Under the pieces are notes generated by a model that was not told the DNA's origin, searched no databases, and worked only from the letters and a program-made list of their open reading frames with translations. Made by a program: the position numbers and the translations under genes. This document shows positions 36,801 to 51,000 of a stretch of DNA of 64,000 bases, piece after piece; the first letter of the stretch is position 1, and each line of letters opens with the position of its first letter. The stretch comes from Fasciolopsis buskii (taxonomy: Eukaryota > Platyhelminthes > Trematoda > Plagiorchiida > Fasciolidae): assembly GCA_008360955.1 (NCBI GenBank), contig LUCM01003950.1, forward strand, positions 219,830-283,829. Direction: 5' to 3'.

Positions 36801-39800
36801 GAATCGGATTGGAGTGATAGGTAGATGATCATTTACCTGGTTCGGTTGGGGTTACAGTGTGTAATTCAAACGGCTAAAAACAATTTAATCGTCCTGTAAA
36901 GTGTATCTCAGAGGCTGTATGAAGTCATGCTGGTTTGGACTGCTTAATTGTCGGAGCTAGCTATTACTTTGCTGAAGATTTCATCATGGCTTTTTTTATT
37001 TGTTTTCTATTTCTCATTGACTTGCTTATGCGATTTTGCTTGCATGATTTCTTTACTATCGTACATAACAAAAGAGCAACCTTGATAAAGGAGTCGACTA
37101 TGACAAGGCCCACTGGTTGAGTGATGTTGTTGGTATTTGTGTTCTTGAAGCAGCATGGCTTACTTGGCCTGGAAGGGGAGGACGAACTGTGGTTTCATTT
37201 ATTCTGCCATTGGTGTTTATGACAAAATGTGTTGTGAAACATCATTGGCTGCTACGACGTCGATTCGCTTACAATGTTTGAACATTCACCAAATAGGAAT
37301 AGGCATTTTTAAGCTGTTTTCTCAATTATGGCTACTCCCAATAAAAGACAGCACACACTACACCATTTTTTGGATGAGCTTTTAATCTATCTCAGCTAAG
37401 ATTCGGTGACAGCTGAAGTTGTTCATCAGTCTATCTTCGAGATTTTCGAGCTGACTCCTGAGCGGCCTATAGACTCGCAAAACCTGGGCAGTGGAAATCT
37501 TGAGAAGACTAGTTGCTTACTTATATTTGGCTAGTAGTTCGACTCAGTATCAATATTAAATGCATGGGGACCGAGTGTGGTTTGGAGTGAACCGAAAACG
37601 TTTGAGCCATCTGCTATGCTCGAGGCATGTGGCTGTTGGTTTGGGGGGTAATTTGCTGACGTTTGTATTACCTCGGGAAAATTACACTCCGAAACGAATA
37701 ACTCCGTGTCCTGACACAGCAACCGTTGCACCGAATATCCACCTACTTTTTGTTCCTACATAAACGGGAAAGATCGTTGCGATCCGTGTTTTGCCCTGAC
37801 TCTCGCGGAGCGACAATGCATCTCCACACTGACAAATATCCTTCAATCGCCTTAGGGATTTCGCAATCTATAGCCAAAAGTCGGCTACCAGGTTAAACAA
37901 ATCCTGACTGATATCAAGTGAGAGAAGGACGAACATCAGAAGTGTGAAATGTCGTCTATTCCCGTGACTTAGGAAGAATCTCGTTGAGAGTGAATATTCG
38001 TTTGTGTGTTATCTGAAAGCAGATTTGTGTGAATATATCAAAATTAGCGTCATACATCAACTAGTACGAAGTCCACTGCAATCGACAATTTCTATCCATT
38101 GCACAGGATGAATCAACGGAACTTTAGACGCATCCAGCTAAAGGTTGGCCTGCAAGTTATGCTGATGGACCCGTGGTATACACAGTCGCGTGCGACGCAT
38201 CTTGGTCCTTGTTGAGAGTGGGGAGGTACGAGAAAAACTTCTTGAATAACGCAGCACAGTGTCGTTCAGACACTGAGTTTCCTTATAGTTACCCACACCT
38301 TGATTTTAAATTATTACCGTCTAACAGTACTCTCTCTACAGTAGTTTGCGTGGATAAATATGAAGTCTGTGATCCTGAAACTATTTTCTACATTTTTAAT
38401 GATCTACTTATCTGTCATTAAAGAAGTGTAGAGGAAATCATGAGGTTGAAGGACGTAAACACGGAATAAAGATTGATAGGAGCAATAGAGTTACCACTCA
38501 ACCGCGAACATACTCACCTGAGGACCAGATAAAACATCACATCCTCACAATTCAGATTCAGAATTGTATTGAACAATGATAGGGTTGCCACTCCGAGCTG
38601 TGGAGTAGGAAAAGAAGAAAATGTAACATTGAATCGGGAAAGTGTGAGATAATCCCCACCAAATAACTTGTCAAACGACATCATCAGTTTGTCATTAACA
38701 GCTCATTAGTTCAGCCATGTCGAGGTTCATCATTTTAAGTGAATCGTCGCTCAAAGATGCACTTATACCTCCTGTTGAATCAGATTCCTTAACAAAGTAT
38801 CTGCGAGCTAAATTCAATGACCTTATCTAACCTTGTTCACTCTTCAATGAACCCTCAGAGAGTTGACTATCATTTTTTGAACTTGCAGACCACCAAGGGA
38901 CATGTTCTATTGTGATGTGTGGTCTGCAAACCGTCAGGCTGGTTTGACTGTGAGAGCACTGATTGTGGCAGATAGGCCTAGTAGCCTTCGGCTCACAGGT
39001 TATTTGCTGCGGTTGGGCATTTTGGGTCGAACACGTCAGGCGGTACAAATTATACCATACACTGAGACCAAACAAATTTTCGATGATCAACTCGAATAAC
39101 CGGCAACGCGCCCGAATAACAAACCCGTGCTACACAACAGTATTTGGATCACCTTCACTACCTCTCATGCGTGAAGCAAAGAAAACAGCAACTGCGAATC
39201 TGAGAACCCATGTTTTCAAAGTTTAACTGAGTAGTGCAACGGCTTTAGGGATTATGGTTTGCGTATGCAATCTGTCGACTTGGATGAAATGACTAAAGTG
39301 ATACCTTAAGATTTCAAGGACCAGTAACTATTTTCAAATGTAATGAGGAGACGAATAATAGTTATGTGGTATTCAACAACGTGGTTCTTGTTGACTTAAG
39401 TGCATGATGTAACTGCTAATCCTAAAAATTTCTAAACTTTCAGAGAAGCGCTATTAGACGTTTGTGTGAACGGCACGTTACAGCGAATATGTTCGTGTTT
39501 AACTACTAGATTCACTATCAGATTCCCGTATAAAAAAACAAACAAGAAATGATGTTTTATGGTACCCTAACCGACTAGATATGAGACACTTCGAGATAAA
39601 ATTGACTTGCGGTGATTCTTAAAGAGGAACAGAAAAGCGACAGTCAGCCAGTAACTTTTATCCGCTTATGTTGATACGTTCACATGAGAGTTGAGGTATG
39701 CAAAAGAATTTTCTTGGATTTCTCCTGAGTTTTTCTTACGATATACCAATAAATTTTCTACCGTGGATCCTAAAGGAACGACAGATACAATCGTCCCGAG

Positions 39801-42800
39801 GCAAAAGTTCATTGCTGTCGACGGTCTTGGGTGAAGCATTCTAGCAAGCGACCATGACTGGGGAAAAAGGAGTAACAACTAGAATATCCCGAAGGGGAAT
39901 TAACAATTCAAACATTGAGATACACATTTCCATTGGTTTTTCTGAAGCTGCAAATCTGTGGCGACGGATTACGGCTGAACGCAACAATTTCCGCGCATGA
40001 TGAACCATTTCAAATAATTTCAGCTACTGTTTTCCGTAAAATATATATATATATAATAATAAAGTTAAACAACTCCAAGATTTCTATCGGAGTCTTTAAG
40101 ACAAATCAGTTTGATATTCGGTCGATAGGATAGCTAGGTCTAAACTGAATATTCTACTAGCTGAAGTAACAGTTCCGGGCAGTTTGCATTATCATCGATA
40201 TTAGACTAACCCATTAGCCAGTCAGTATCTTTCACGGGTACACGAGTGCACCGGTTATCTCTCAGATTCCCACAGAGCCTTTTGAATATAAACATGAACG
40301 TTTGAAACACGTGACCTTATGAACTTTGTTTGATTAACAGATTGACTAGATGCGTATCGAAGAGTGCAGTCGAAGGTTTATCGAATATAATCCACTAAGT
40401 GCAAAGGCATTAATGAGTATGCTGAGCTAATTCTAGTTCAGAACGAATGGTTTGCCAATGGGGATCGAAAAGTCAAGCACTACTGATCACTGGATACGAA
40501 GGAAGACGAGTTGAATGTCTTTCAAGTGCATTAAATGTCGATTTCAATTCTAATTATTTGGCAAGATGAAAAAGCCGTCCTTGCTATTACTTCCTGGTTC
40601 GTTAGAGTATTCCTATTTGTTATTTTTGGCTGTCTATTTTAGTAATTTGGTGCCTAGATTGACTCAACATTATTGAACCTTAAGTTGGCCACATGGAATT
40701 TAGAATGGCAAATGCTGGGACATATTTCCAAGTACTTATATTTGACTAACTACATGACAGACAAGTCCGACTGTGGCTTTTCTAGTCCATCACTTCGAGG
40801 ATCAAAACTGCCTCTAATCCGTCATTCACGTCGTAAGACGTGAATCGTAAGATCACTAGATACTTCACATGAGTGCACATTTCTTCTCGCAGTAGACACC
40901 TTGAGACCAACTGAGAAATTGTGCAAAGGACCTTGAATTTCAATTACAATCGGCGGTGAAAAATCCGTGAATGGGAGGTCATACGTTGAGTTAACCAAGC
41001 GCAAGATGGGAACCACAAATAAGCAAGCTGAATATTGTCAAGGTTACTTAAATCCACCACTGTTTAATCGATTTTTGCTTTTTTGCTTTCAAAGTAAACC
41101 ATTTGCAAACTAAATACGCTTTGAGCATTGTTCTCATTGATTATTATACATCGGCCAAACTTCATCATAACTTTTGACGGTTTTTATTGACAGATTTGGT
41201 ATCTGTTGGCTCACCCAGACGCGATCGAAACAAAACTGAGCACCTTGAACGTGTTTGTTCTAATTGTTGTTTGTACGCTCCTTTTATTACGGAAGTATAC
41301 AACGACACAGAAATCCTCTAGAATCCATTATTCCAAGTAGGACTGAAACCGTAGCGAGTACAATCAAGTAACTGAAATGAACTCAGAATCGTGCAAGATT
41401 GTGTAAACAGATTATCAGCTACAAGTGTGCTTACTGAGGGTATTTGTAGCTCATGTTTATAGTTTCTATTGCTAAACCGGTGGTTCCGTCATATGTCACA
41501 ATGACACTAGGGGGGTATAACGTTGACGCCATCTCGACTAGTGATGAAACTTAAAATTCGGTGACTGAACGAAGCCATTTGGGGCTAAAGCGCACAAGTC
41601 TGAGGCATATGTGATATTCTCACGGCTGCGTGCAATAAGTGAGTATGAACGTGTTTGGCGAGTGCCGTTACTAAAGGTAAAACCAAACCTTTCACAATGA
41701 AACTATCTAATCGTACGCTAGATTAGACGAATCTTTCAGGCCACACCAGTCAACTGAAGCACCGTCCTTGCATCTAACGGTAAAAACGTAAAAGATTGTC
41801 CCAATAAATACCAGAGCACTGATAACTGTTTATACCGTCTGTTGTACAAAAGAGAGAAGAATGTAGTATAGATAAGTTCTGAAGCACCGCGAATCTATAT
41901 TAAATTTGTGTTGCATCCAAAATTAAGTGCAAGTGCGTGGGTACCCAAGCGTTCGTGCACTAACGCCAAAATCAGAGGCGACAAGATATAACTGCTGGTA
42001 CAGGAGGAGGAACTGCGGGTTGGAAAATACCGTTACCGCCATACAACCAAAGTCTACCATCCGTATGGAACCACATTATGTTTTGAACTGTGATCACCAG
42101 ACTTCACCATATGCACACAGCAATAAGCAAATCGTAAAACTAGTACGAAGAAGCGAGATAGTTTTAATAATGCTGATAGTAGTATCATCGCCGGCTAACC
42201 ACGAACAATGAAAGTCCACAAATAAGTGTCCGTTGGTGTACAGTACCACGTGTGTGTAGGCGCACGAATACGAAACTTACAGTTCATCTGTCTGGCTTAT
42301 AAACCTGGTTGAATGACGCATTCCAAGAAGTGATGATCTACGAATTGTAGAACAGACAACTAGCTCATATCCATGTAAGTGAATTAACACTCACACACAC
42401 ATAGACACGTACAGTTACATTACCAATGTGGACCACCTAAACCTTGTTTGGGTTAACCAGCTTGCTCCAAAACTGTCAATGGTCACCTGCTTTGGTATGA
42501 TTAGGAGAGGCAGATCACTCTGGGCACAGTGACAATGGTAACCAGCCATGTGAAAACCATCTGGGATGGTTGATATTTGCTCTGTTAAGCAGGATTTTGA
42601 ATGAGGGGCATTCTTCCGCTACCTTGTCGATCGCAGCGCTGAGTGCGAATTCTCGCCGCGACTTGGTCAAAGTGGAAAGAATTGAGCAACTTAATTCTCA
42701 TACGACAAAATTACAACAAGAAGGAAAACTGTCATCAGGTCCGTCAATTTTGTACAGGCTGTTCAGCTAGTTCAGTTCAACTATTACCACTCATTCATGA

Positions 42801-45800
42801 GTGCCAGCAATTCTTATACTTCCTAAATGTATTTCACGTTTAAACTTTATGACTAACTAATTACACAACGAATGCAACAGTCGCGTTTTTGTCTTTATAA
42901 AAAACAAATGCGATTGTGAACGTCAACATAAGGGGTTACCGAGGCATAATTGGAAATACATTCCAACGTATTAGAGAGGTTACTACGTTCAAATGATAGG
43001 ATGCTCGTAGTCGAAGCTTTTCTTTCGATAGTTCTTCCTACGAAATCCAAACTAAAAAGCTCAGTATGTCACAGAATGACAAATGTGTTACGCTGAATTT
43101 TGGTGCCCAATTAGAACTGTTGTCTAGAAAACGCAGTAAAGATTTCGTTTAACCTAATTTGATGTCACCTATTATTTTTGTGACTAAAAGGTTGGGATCT
43201 GGAAACTTTTCAAACTGGTTAGCAAGTCGCTATTAAGTTTTCTACACTGTATCTTTTCAACGTTAGATACCACAATTCTGACAACGGGGCGTATATTGAC
43301 CGTCCAAATAACTCCATCGAATAGGTCAGGCTACACACAAGGTGAATCTTTAGTAGCCGAATGTTCCAGACTTTAAACAACACGGCAGACATTTAGCAAG
43401 GAGACGGGTCGATTTTAAGGCGTTTGATTCCTGGTCTCGCCCATTGCTAAGCATCATCCTGGGCTCGGAGGTATGTCCAACAAAGAGTTATACCGTGAAT
43501 AATCTACATAGGGGATATTAACGATGCTGATCAAGCGATACTTTGTCATTACATATCACCAGAATCATAGCATGTGTGCAAGAACAGAAATAACAGTCAG
43601 TAGCATACTAAAATACGACGCTTTCACAATAATAAAAGGAATGAAACGAAGATAAAAGAATAGCTAAGCTCAGGCACGTAATGTAGAACCATGGCGTTTG
43701 CGCTTTCAAGTCGTAAGATACCTTGCGGTGGCTTTTCGAGTGCAGTTCATCCAGCAACTTAGGCGGTTCTCCAGAGACTGCAACGAAAACTCAATTGAAG
43801 AGAAAGCCTTTTATAAAAACGCGAATACAGAAATTGAGATTGGAAATAGGATTATGAATTCGAGACTCGTAAGGCAAAAGCCAAACTAGCAAGGACATGC
43901 ACGATAGATAGATAATCAGCACGTCCTATGAGTGATCAGAGATCCATGAATCACCCCGTTAGTAGTGAACTCTCGGGCGCATAGAATGTGTTTGAATAGG
44001 TGAGGTTGTCTCACCGTGTTTCACAATTTCTTTCTTATTCGACACAACAGACCACGATGAAACTGTGGATTCGGTTGTCCGCCATAACTCGTCTCCATTT
44101 GGGGTCATGGTTATCTCGCATGTGTTGCTGCCTGGGGTTAACATTTCCAATCGATTTGTGCATAATCGGAAGACAATTTCAATAGACCATTTTTTAGTTA
44201 GAAATCTTCCATTCCAAAGCTGGCTTCAACGGCCCAGCATACAAAACACCATAGTTAGTTTCAAAACAAAGAGTTATGTCTCGGAAGTGTGTGCATTCTT
44301 TATGGTTACCCGCAAAATTTGCTTACTAACAATCACAAAAAAGTGGAAGATTTTTCATTCCTAGGTTGTTACTGATTGAATCGAATTTAGAAAAATACAT
44401 GGTCAGTTACAGTCCAAGGAAAAATATTACGTACATCCTAACGGGTATTCAGAAAAAACTGTGTTGCCTAATTCACTCCAAAACTGAGCTTCGTTTATGG
44501 ATAGTTGCAAAAATAGTACCTATGGGGACTATACATTTTGTAATTAGAACAATTTTCTCCCATTAGACAAGCACTAGTCCACATTAGCGAATTCAATTAA
44601 TAAAAAGGTGCGAAACTAATCGTCAGTCAGATTGGTCATGTTGAATACTGTGAACAAAGTTGAATTCCATTGATTCAGTCAAAATGATTCGGAGAACAAC
44701 CGTTGTTCTGATTCACATATTCATTGTGCACAACTTCGTCTGGACAGAAACGTTTCGTGTTGCTTTCACACAAACGTGATTTAACAATTGGATTGCTTTC
44801 ATTTACTTAAACCCCTAAGGAGTTTAGCAATAATCATGAGCTGTTGAATGCTATTTCGCAGCCTCTCTCACGAACCCATCAACCGGGGGCAAGACAAGAT
44901 GGCGTACACGTTATGGAGCTGAGTTTTCCACAAGACTGATCGATCGGAGCAGTTCCAGCAATTCGATGCATTCGATGTATCGACAAATTATGAAAATAAA
45001 ACGTGCCAGACACGAAATTTCATGAATTATAAAAAGGTGACCACTTTTGCTGTTGGTACATTAGTATAGGACTTAAACCGTGCACGGATTGAGTTGGACG
45101 TCAAAGTCAACGTTCATGTCATTGTTTTGACGGATGACCTTTTATCATTTATCATTTAGCTTTTATCTTTTACTTCCTTTATCAATGAGATAACAATGTA
45201 CATCCATTTTCAGGAAGGGGGCCGCGGCCAACAGCAGGATGCCATTTGGGGAAGTTGACTGGCGGTTGGAGGATTCGAGCCCGTGACCTTCACGTCCAAA
45301 AGTCACGAACTCATCCACTTGGCCACCGCCGGCCTGGACAGGGTGACCTAGAGCAAAAATGTCTTTAAGTGCGTCATCCACCTGTCTGTTACATTACACT
45401 ATATAAACCAGGGGTTATTTTTGAGCCTACAGTTAGGTCTTCTGTTACGTAGCGTTTTATTGACGAAGTTAGAGGATGAAATGTTTTCTATCGGTTTTGG
45501 GCAGCTTGCTTTGTACACCTCTCAAATATCAATGGTGACGCCAAAAGCCCCTCTAAATTACTGGACTAGATTTATCCCACTCACAGAAGTATAGGTTTAT
45601 ATGCTAGCGACAGAACACGGTGACGCGTTCGCCTAATTGCTAAACAATTATCGTGTGACAAACAACTACCGTAGATTACCATGGTTTGTCCTTGAAACTT
45701 CGGCTATACGGCACTTCATTGTAAATCAGTCACGGAAAAAGATACAGTGGATCAAATTAAGCGTTATCACTATAAGGGCAAGGGGAATTTCATTCGAATT

Positions 45801-48021
45801 GTTGGAGGTGTTTAGATTTGTTCGAACTTAAGCTGTTCAATATAGAAGGCCCGACTGCAAGTAAGGTAGGTAAACCATGTCTGGATTCTTAGATCAGTAA
45901 GTATTTATATCATTATTATTATTTCGGTCCAGTTGAAAAAAGTAACGCGATCATTCTCTAGGACAGAAAAGATGGGAAGGGATTTAGCCTTAGCACATAA
46001 TTAAATCGTGGTGCACGTGGAATATTTGTTACTTAACTCCGCGGATAGTGACAGTGTAACACCTCATTTGAGCCACCCGTGTCAAATGCAAGCACACTTT
46101 GGTAATTTTGCGATTTGATTTGCCGCTTTTTGCATGCAGTTGGGCAGCGAATAAAGTGTTTACCAGATTTCGATGAGTGCAGTTAGTTATAACTCATGAT
46201 AACGGCTAATTAATGCTTGTGACAGCCAAATGGGGCCGAAGAGTTGGCTCTTTGAATTGAATGACCAAAATGGCTAGAATTTATGGATGATTTCTCACAT
46301 TTGATATAAAATGAGATTGTTAGAAGCGAAACGTAATGCCAATAAACATGTTTCTACGAAAAATAGCAAAAATTTCATCTGATGCATCGCTTGGGTGTTC
46401 GTTAGCATAAACACCAAGCACTAAGCTTCCTTTTAAAATATCAAAATTTGGCCAATTAGAATTACGTTGAGAATAATTCAAACAGGGCAACAAAGTGCTA
46501 CATACCGCTCTCCGGTGAGTTTAGGGCGTCCTCATAACCCGTTCTTTGCTGTTCCTCCCGCCTGTCTCGGAAATGTCGATGAGAGAATCGACTAACACAT
46601 ACCAAGGAATATTTTGTCTGCAGTATCTTACGCACCCACTAGTTGAGCATAAGACCTGGAAAATTCCTTATACCACGTGCTGTAACATGAGTGAATCGTT
46701 CGTAATACTGAACAGCTAATTAATACTCCAGATCCAGGTCAATGAATTTGTGATAAAGGCGAATTCCATTTGAATACGATCTAAGCTCAGTAGCCCTGTA
46801 GTTCCCGGTACTCAAAAACTGTTTCCCTAAGCAATGCGATGCTTTTCGAGCAATCTAACAATAAATCCTTTTTGTATTTTCAAAGAATAAACTAGACTTT
46901 TAAATGGTTCATAGTAACGACACGAGCTGTAGTTTAGTTACTAATCTGAACTCTTCAGTAGCGATTATTTCTCTCGCTACATCTATCAGTACACCTTCAC
47001 TACAATTTGAATGGGAACGAATCAACTAGGCTGTCAGTTGTTAAGATAACAATAAAGACAGATAAATCGACTAGCATACCACCGGTTTTTGCCAACTTTC
47101 ACCTACTGATGCCCGGATTGCACTGCTAATAGAACCACGCTCGATGGTCAGGCTTATATACCTCTGAATGTTTTTTGGTAATAAAAGTAGTAACCTCGCA
47201 TCATACTGCTTTGCGTACAGAGTTTAGGATCCAGTTCATCCTGTGCGGTAACCTTGTGATTGATTACTATCAAAAGCTAGCATGTGCCTAGAAACTGTTA
47301 TGCAGGGCCAGACTCTTCAAACAGGTAGACCTCTGCACTTAGCAGCCAACAGTTGGCATCCACATGATTGTTTCGTTAAGAGAGAAAGCCAAAGGTGAGA
47401 CACAAAATACCAAATAATCAACGAACTGAAAGCTCCTATGAAGTTATAAAAGCGATAGTGTGGATGGAAATGAGATGAAAACTAGGCGCCGATTTTGCGT
47501 TTCACGTCGCTTTTTTGTGCTGACCGATGGCACTGAATCCAGACTGAAGCACGATGATCGAGTTCAAACTGCGTGCAAAATGTTGTCACCAATTTTGCAA
47601 CTACTTACCTTGATTCATTATCACCCTGGGGTTTTGCTTGACAAAATAGACAACAATTTACAATTTCATTGTGCTAACGTGTAAGAGTCAAATTAAGGAT
47701 AAGTTGCCCCGAGATCGTTAAAGCTAACCAAGCAAACATTGCCTTATTCTATTCAACAGATCGATTGACACTGTCTCTCTGGTCGAGGCTTCAATAGGAA
47801 TGAAAAAGACGAATCCAATCGTAGGTGGCAAATTTCAAAATCGACAACTTGCTTTTATGTTCGCCATAAGCAATCAAGCTGACGCATCAGAGCGGATCAT
47901 ACTACAATTGTTAATACTAACCCCGTTGATTTTTGTGACCTTTCGTATTCAAGAATCACCCTGCTGGTATGGTATCCACGATCAGTGACCTGATCAACGT
48001 CTGTTTTGCAGAGAAGTATAC

Positions 48022-48052
<31 letters not shown>

Positions 48053-51000
48053 ACCTCATCGATCCAACCGCAAACTTGGTGGGTAACATGTGAGTTCTGG
48101 TTAGGGCAGTCAAAAGTAAAAGCATAATGTACCAGTCAAAACACTATCCAATCAGTGACAACGCAGTTAACGATCGTCAACTCGCCAAATCAAATGCGGA
48201 GGGGTCATAAGACGACCAAATCCAATAACTTGTTTGCTATGTTCCATTTCACTTCGTTATTTGACCGTACTCCGTTGCTGGCTAATAACATGTAACATTC
48301 AGCATTAATTTCAAAGAAGACCAAATTATTTTCAGTGACTAATAAAAAATGACAACTCAAAGTCCAGGCCCAATCGGCTTGGGTCGATTAGTCGAAGATA
48401 TGGAAAACGTACGGAAAAACAATCAGTGGTCTGGCTATTATTTAAGCAAATCGATAATGTATTCCTTGAAAGTATATACGAAACAGAGGTTCCAGAAACC
48501 TCCGTGTACCAAGTCATCGAGCCGAATAGGTCTGTCATAAAACCACGTTCTCGTTCTTGGCAATTCTCACAAGACAGGCGGTCGAAATTTCCCAGTTTTT
48601 ACTATTGCGAATTCTCTTGAATGCAACAAGTTGACCTGATAATGTCAATTTTGGTGGGAGATAATAACTACGCCATACCAGAACGTGGTTTTTATAGAAG
48701 CTAGTGTTGCTTGTCATTCATATTCCAGGTGTTAGGGGCGTCATGATTTTTTAACTGAATGAATAGTTGTTCGCTATCTCATCACCCCACGGGATACTTC
48801 CTGCTAGACGAGAGATTGAACGTATTCAACGCAATACGCAATAGTATCCGTTTCTTGGATCTCAATCCTCTGGTTAGTGAGCTAAACAGGTAATCTCAAT
48901 GGGAACAAGGTTAGTGAGGGAACCTCTAATCTTTAGAAGAACTACAACCCTTGTGGTTCTTCTGTGCACTCTTCAACGAAGAGCTTCCATGCATACTCCT
49001 GGCGATACGAATTAGATTCCGATGAGACATACCAAATCGTGGTGTACAAGTAGAAGGATTTTTGGGCAAGGGAGTACCAGATACTCATACTGGACGAGTG
49101 GCAATAACCGCGAAGCCGGTCGTCTGGCTCCGATAAAATTTTGTTCACTCATCCATATCCTGCGTACAATACACACATATATGTATATACATGCATATGG
49201 ATATATATTTCTATCGTGCCATAGAGTCTACATTCGCTTTCGTCCACAAACCACGTACTCATCTTGCGACTGCTAGCTACTTGAGCGGTGACAACCGAAA
49301 TTCTCATGCAAACCTCTAGGCATTCACGCTGTACGGTGCGGTTCATTTGTGCAACATCAAGATCCCCATTAATTGGGCCGATGGGATGGGATTGTTAGAT
49401 TCAGAGCACATTTATTTTCTGTACTGGCACTGGATCGCCGAATAACCGAAGACAGGTCAAAATATTACTGCCAACCTTTGGGAAGGCCACCTGGTGTACT
49501 GGTAAAGCAGCGGAAACAATTGAACCTGCAAATCACATGATCAGTTTGAAAAAGTTTACTCAACTGAATAGAAACAGAAAAAGAGGCAATAAACACACTG
49601 ATGGCGTTTTTCATCAAGAACGATAAGAATAATGTGAACAGCTAAAACATTGGAAAACTGCCACCGCTTACGTCTTTAGTCGTCGAAATTTTCTTCTAAC
49701 AGGTTTTCGAAAAAGATCCATATTATCGCCGAAAATTTTATTAATGGGCTTGATGAATGTTCTCATTTACCGTCTGACTCCGATCACTTACCAAGGTGTT
49801 ACAGTAATGTAAACGAGAGATCAACAAGTCCATGTATGTAGAAGTCGTAGGCAAAAGCTCCGAAGTCTTTTGTTCGCGTGGACTACTGGTCCGTGTAGGG
49901 CTGTCGATTGCTTCCGCAACTGATTCATTGCTCGGCTCTTGATCTAAATCGTTAGTGTCAGGCGTTCGCTTCTCTTCTGGCATTGTGGTCAGAAGAAACC
50001 GAAGCAAGGCGGGTAGAATAGCTGAATTCGTGGTACGCACCAGAATCTCCTTCAGGAGGACAGTGGCTGTGATCACTTCGAGTACGTTGGGCTACGGAGT
50101 GGAAATGTATGATGTAAAACATTTAACTTAACTGGGATATCTGACATCGCGAGAAACCATAGTTCAGTAGAAATATGCACATCTGCAACGAAAAACTTCA
50201 CTCAAGACTACTGCCCATTGCAAGACTTAACATCACAAATGGGAACGAACTATAAGACCTAAGAGTCGGCAAGATACAATGAAATCTTGCATTTGTGTCT
50301 GGACCAAAATCTAAGTTGACTAATGCATAGATTGAATGCAACTCATCCAGCTGGTTTATTTGCAATTCACTCCCAGTAGTTTACAAAGTACGAGGTCTTC
50401 TCATATGGATCGGAAAATTTGGAGGCACGGGTACTTTGTGATCCTAAAGTCGCTTCTGGACCTAATCGGATCCGTCGATCTGCACATATAACTTGCCAAT
50501 ATAGCATCAGAAACTACTCAGTCGAACGGTAGGTTAAGTGTTAAGAAAGATCCATTGACTTCAACTTAGTGCGATCGCGTTCTGCCTGAATGTCTGTCCG
50601 AATTCAATTCAGTGGCTAACATATCATTAAACTCAATCTTAGGTTCGTGAGACAAATATACACTCGTTAATTAAAAACCATTTAACGGCGACAGAAGAGA
50701 GCATTTACCAAAATTTCCGACTTTACTTCTTTAGGTTTAAATTGTCCTCTGATTTAACACACATATATAGACCAAATTATTGATTTATTTCACTCAGCTG
50801 ATTCAGGCTTGGTCGCAGTATTGTAATAAGAAAACTGGGGCCAGGTACAACGGCGGTACGTTGTGCAAACTGGCATGGCTGAAGATGGTACATGTGAGTG
50901 AAGGTTATACAGCAAACAGAACTGCGAGGTCATTAGGAGATCAAACGTTTAACTGAACATGTAGCATTTACCAGTTGAGTATTCCACACATTTCTACCCA

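Larger units (their letters stand above)
38598..49791 (-). other. FHIP1 intron, 11.2 kb
   Basis: Phase-0 intron with donor GTAAGT and acceptor CCACAG. It contains an (AT)n tract, a short perfect palindrome, a family-1 SINE (45138-45333), a (CA)n tract at 48021 and a minor antisense open frame near 48.4-48.6 kb. No gene was recognised. Confidence 0.5.
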
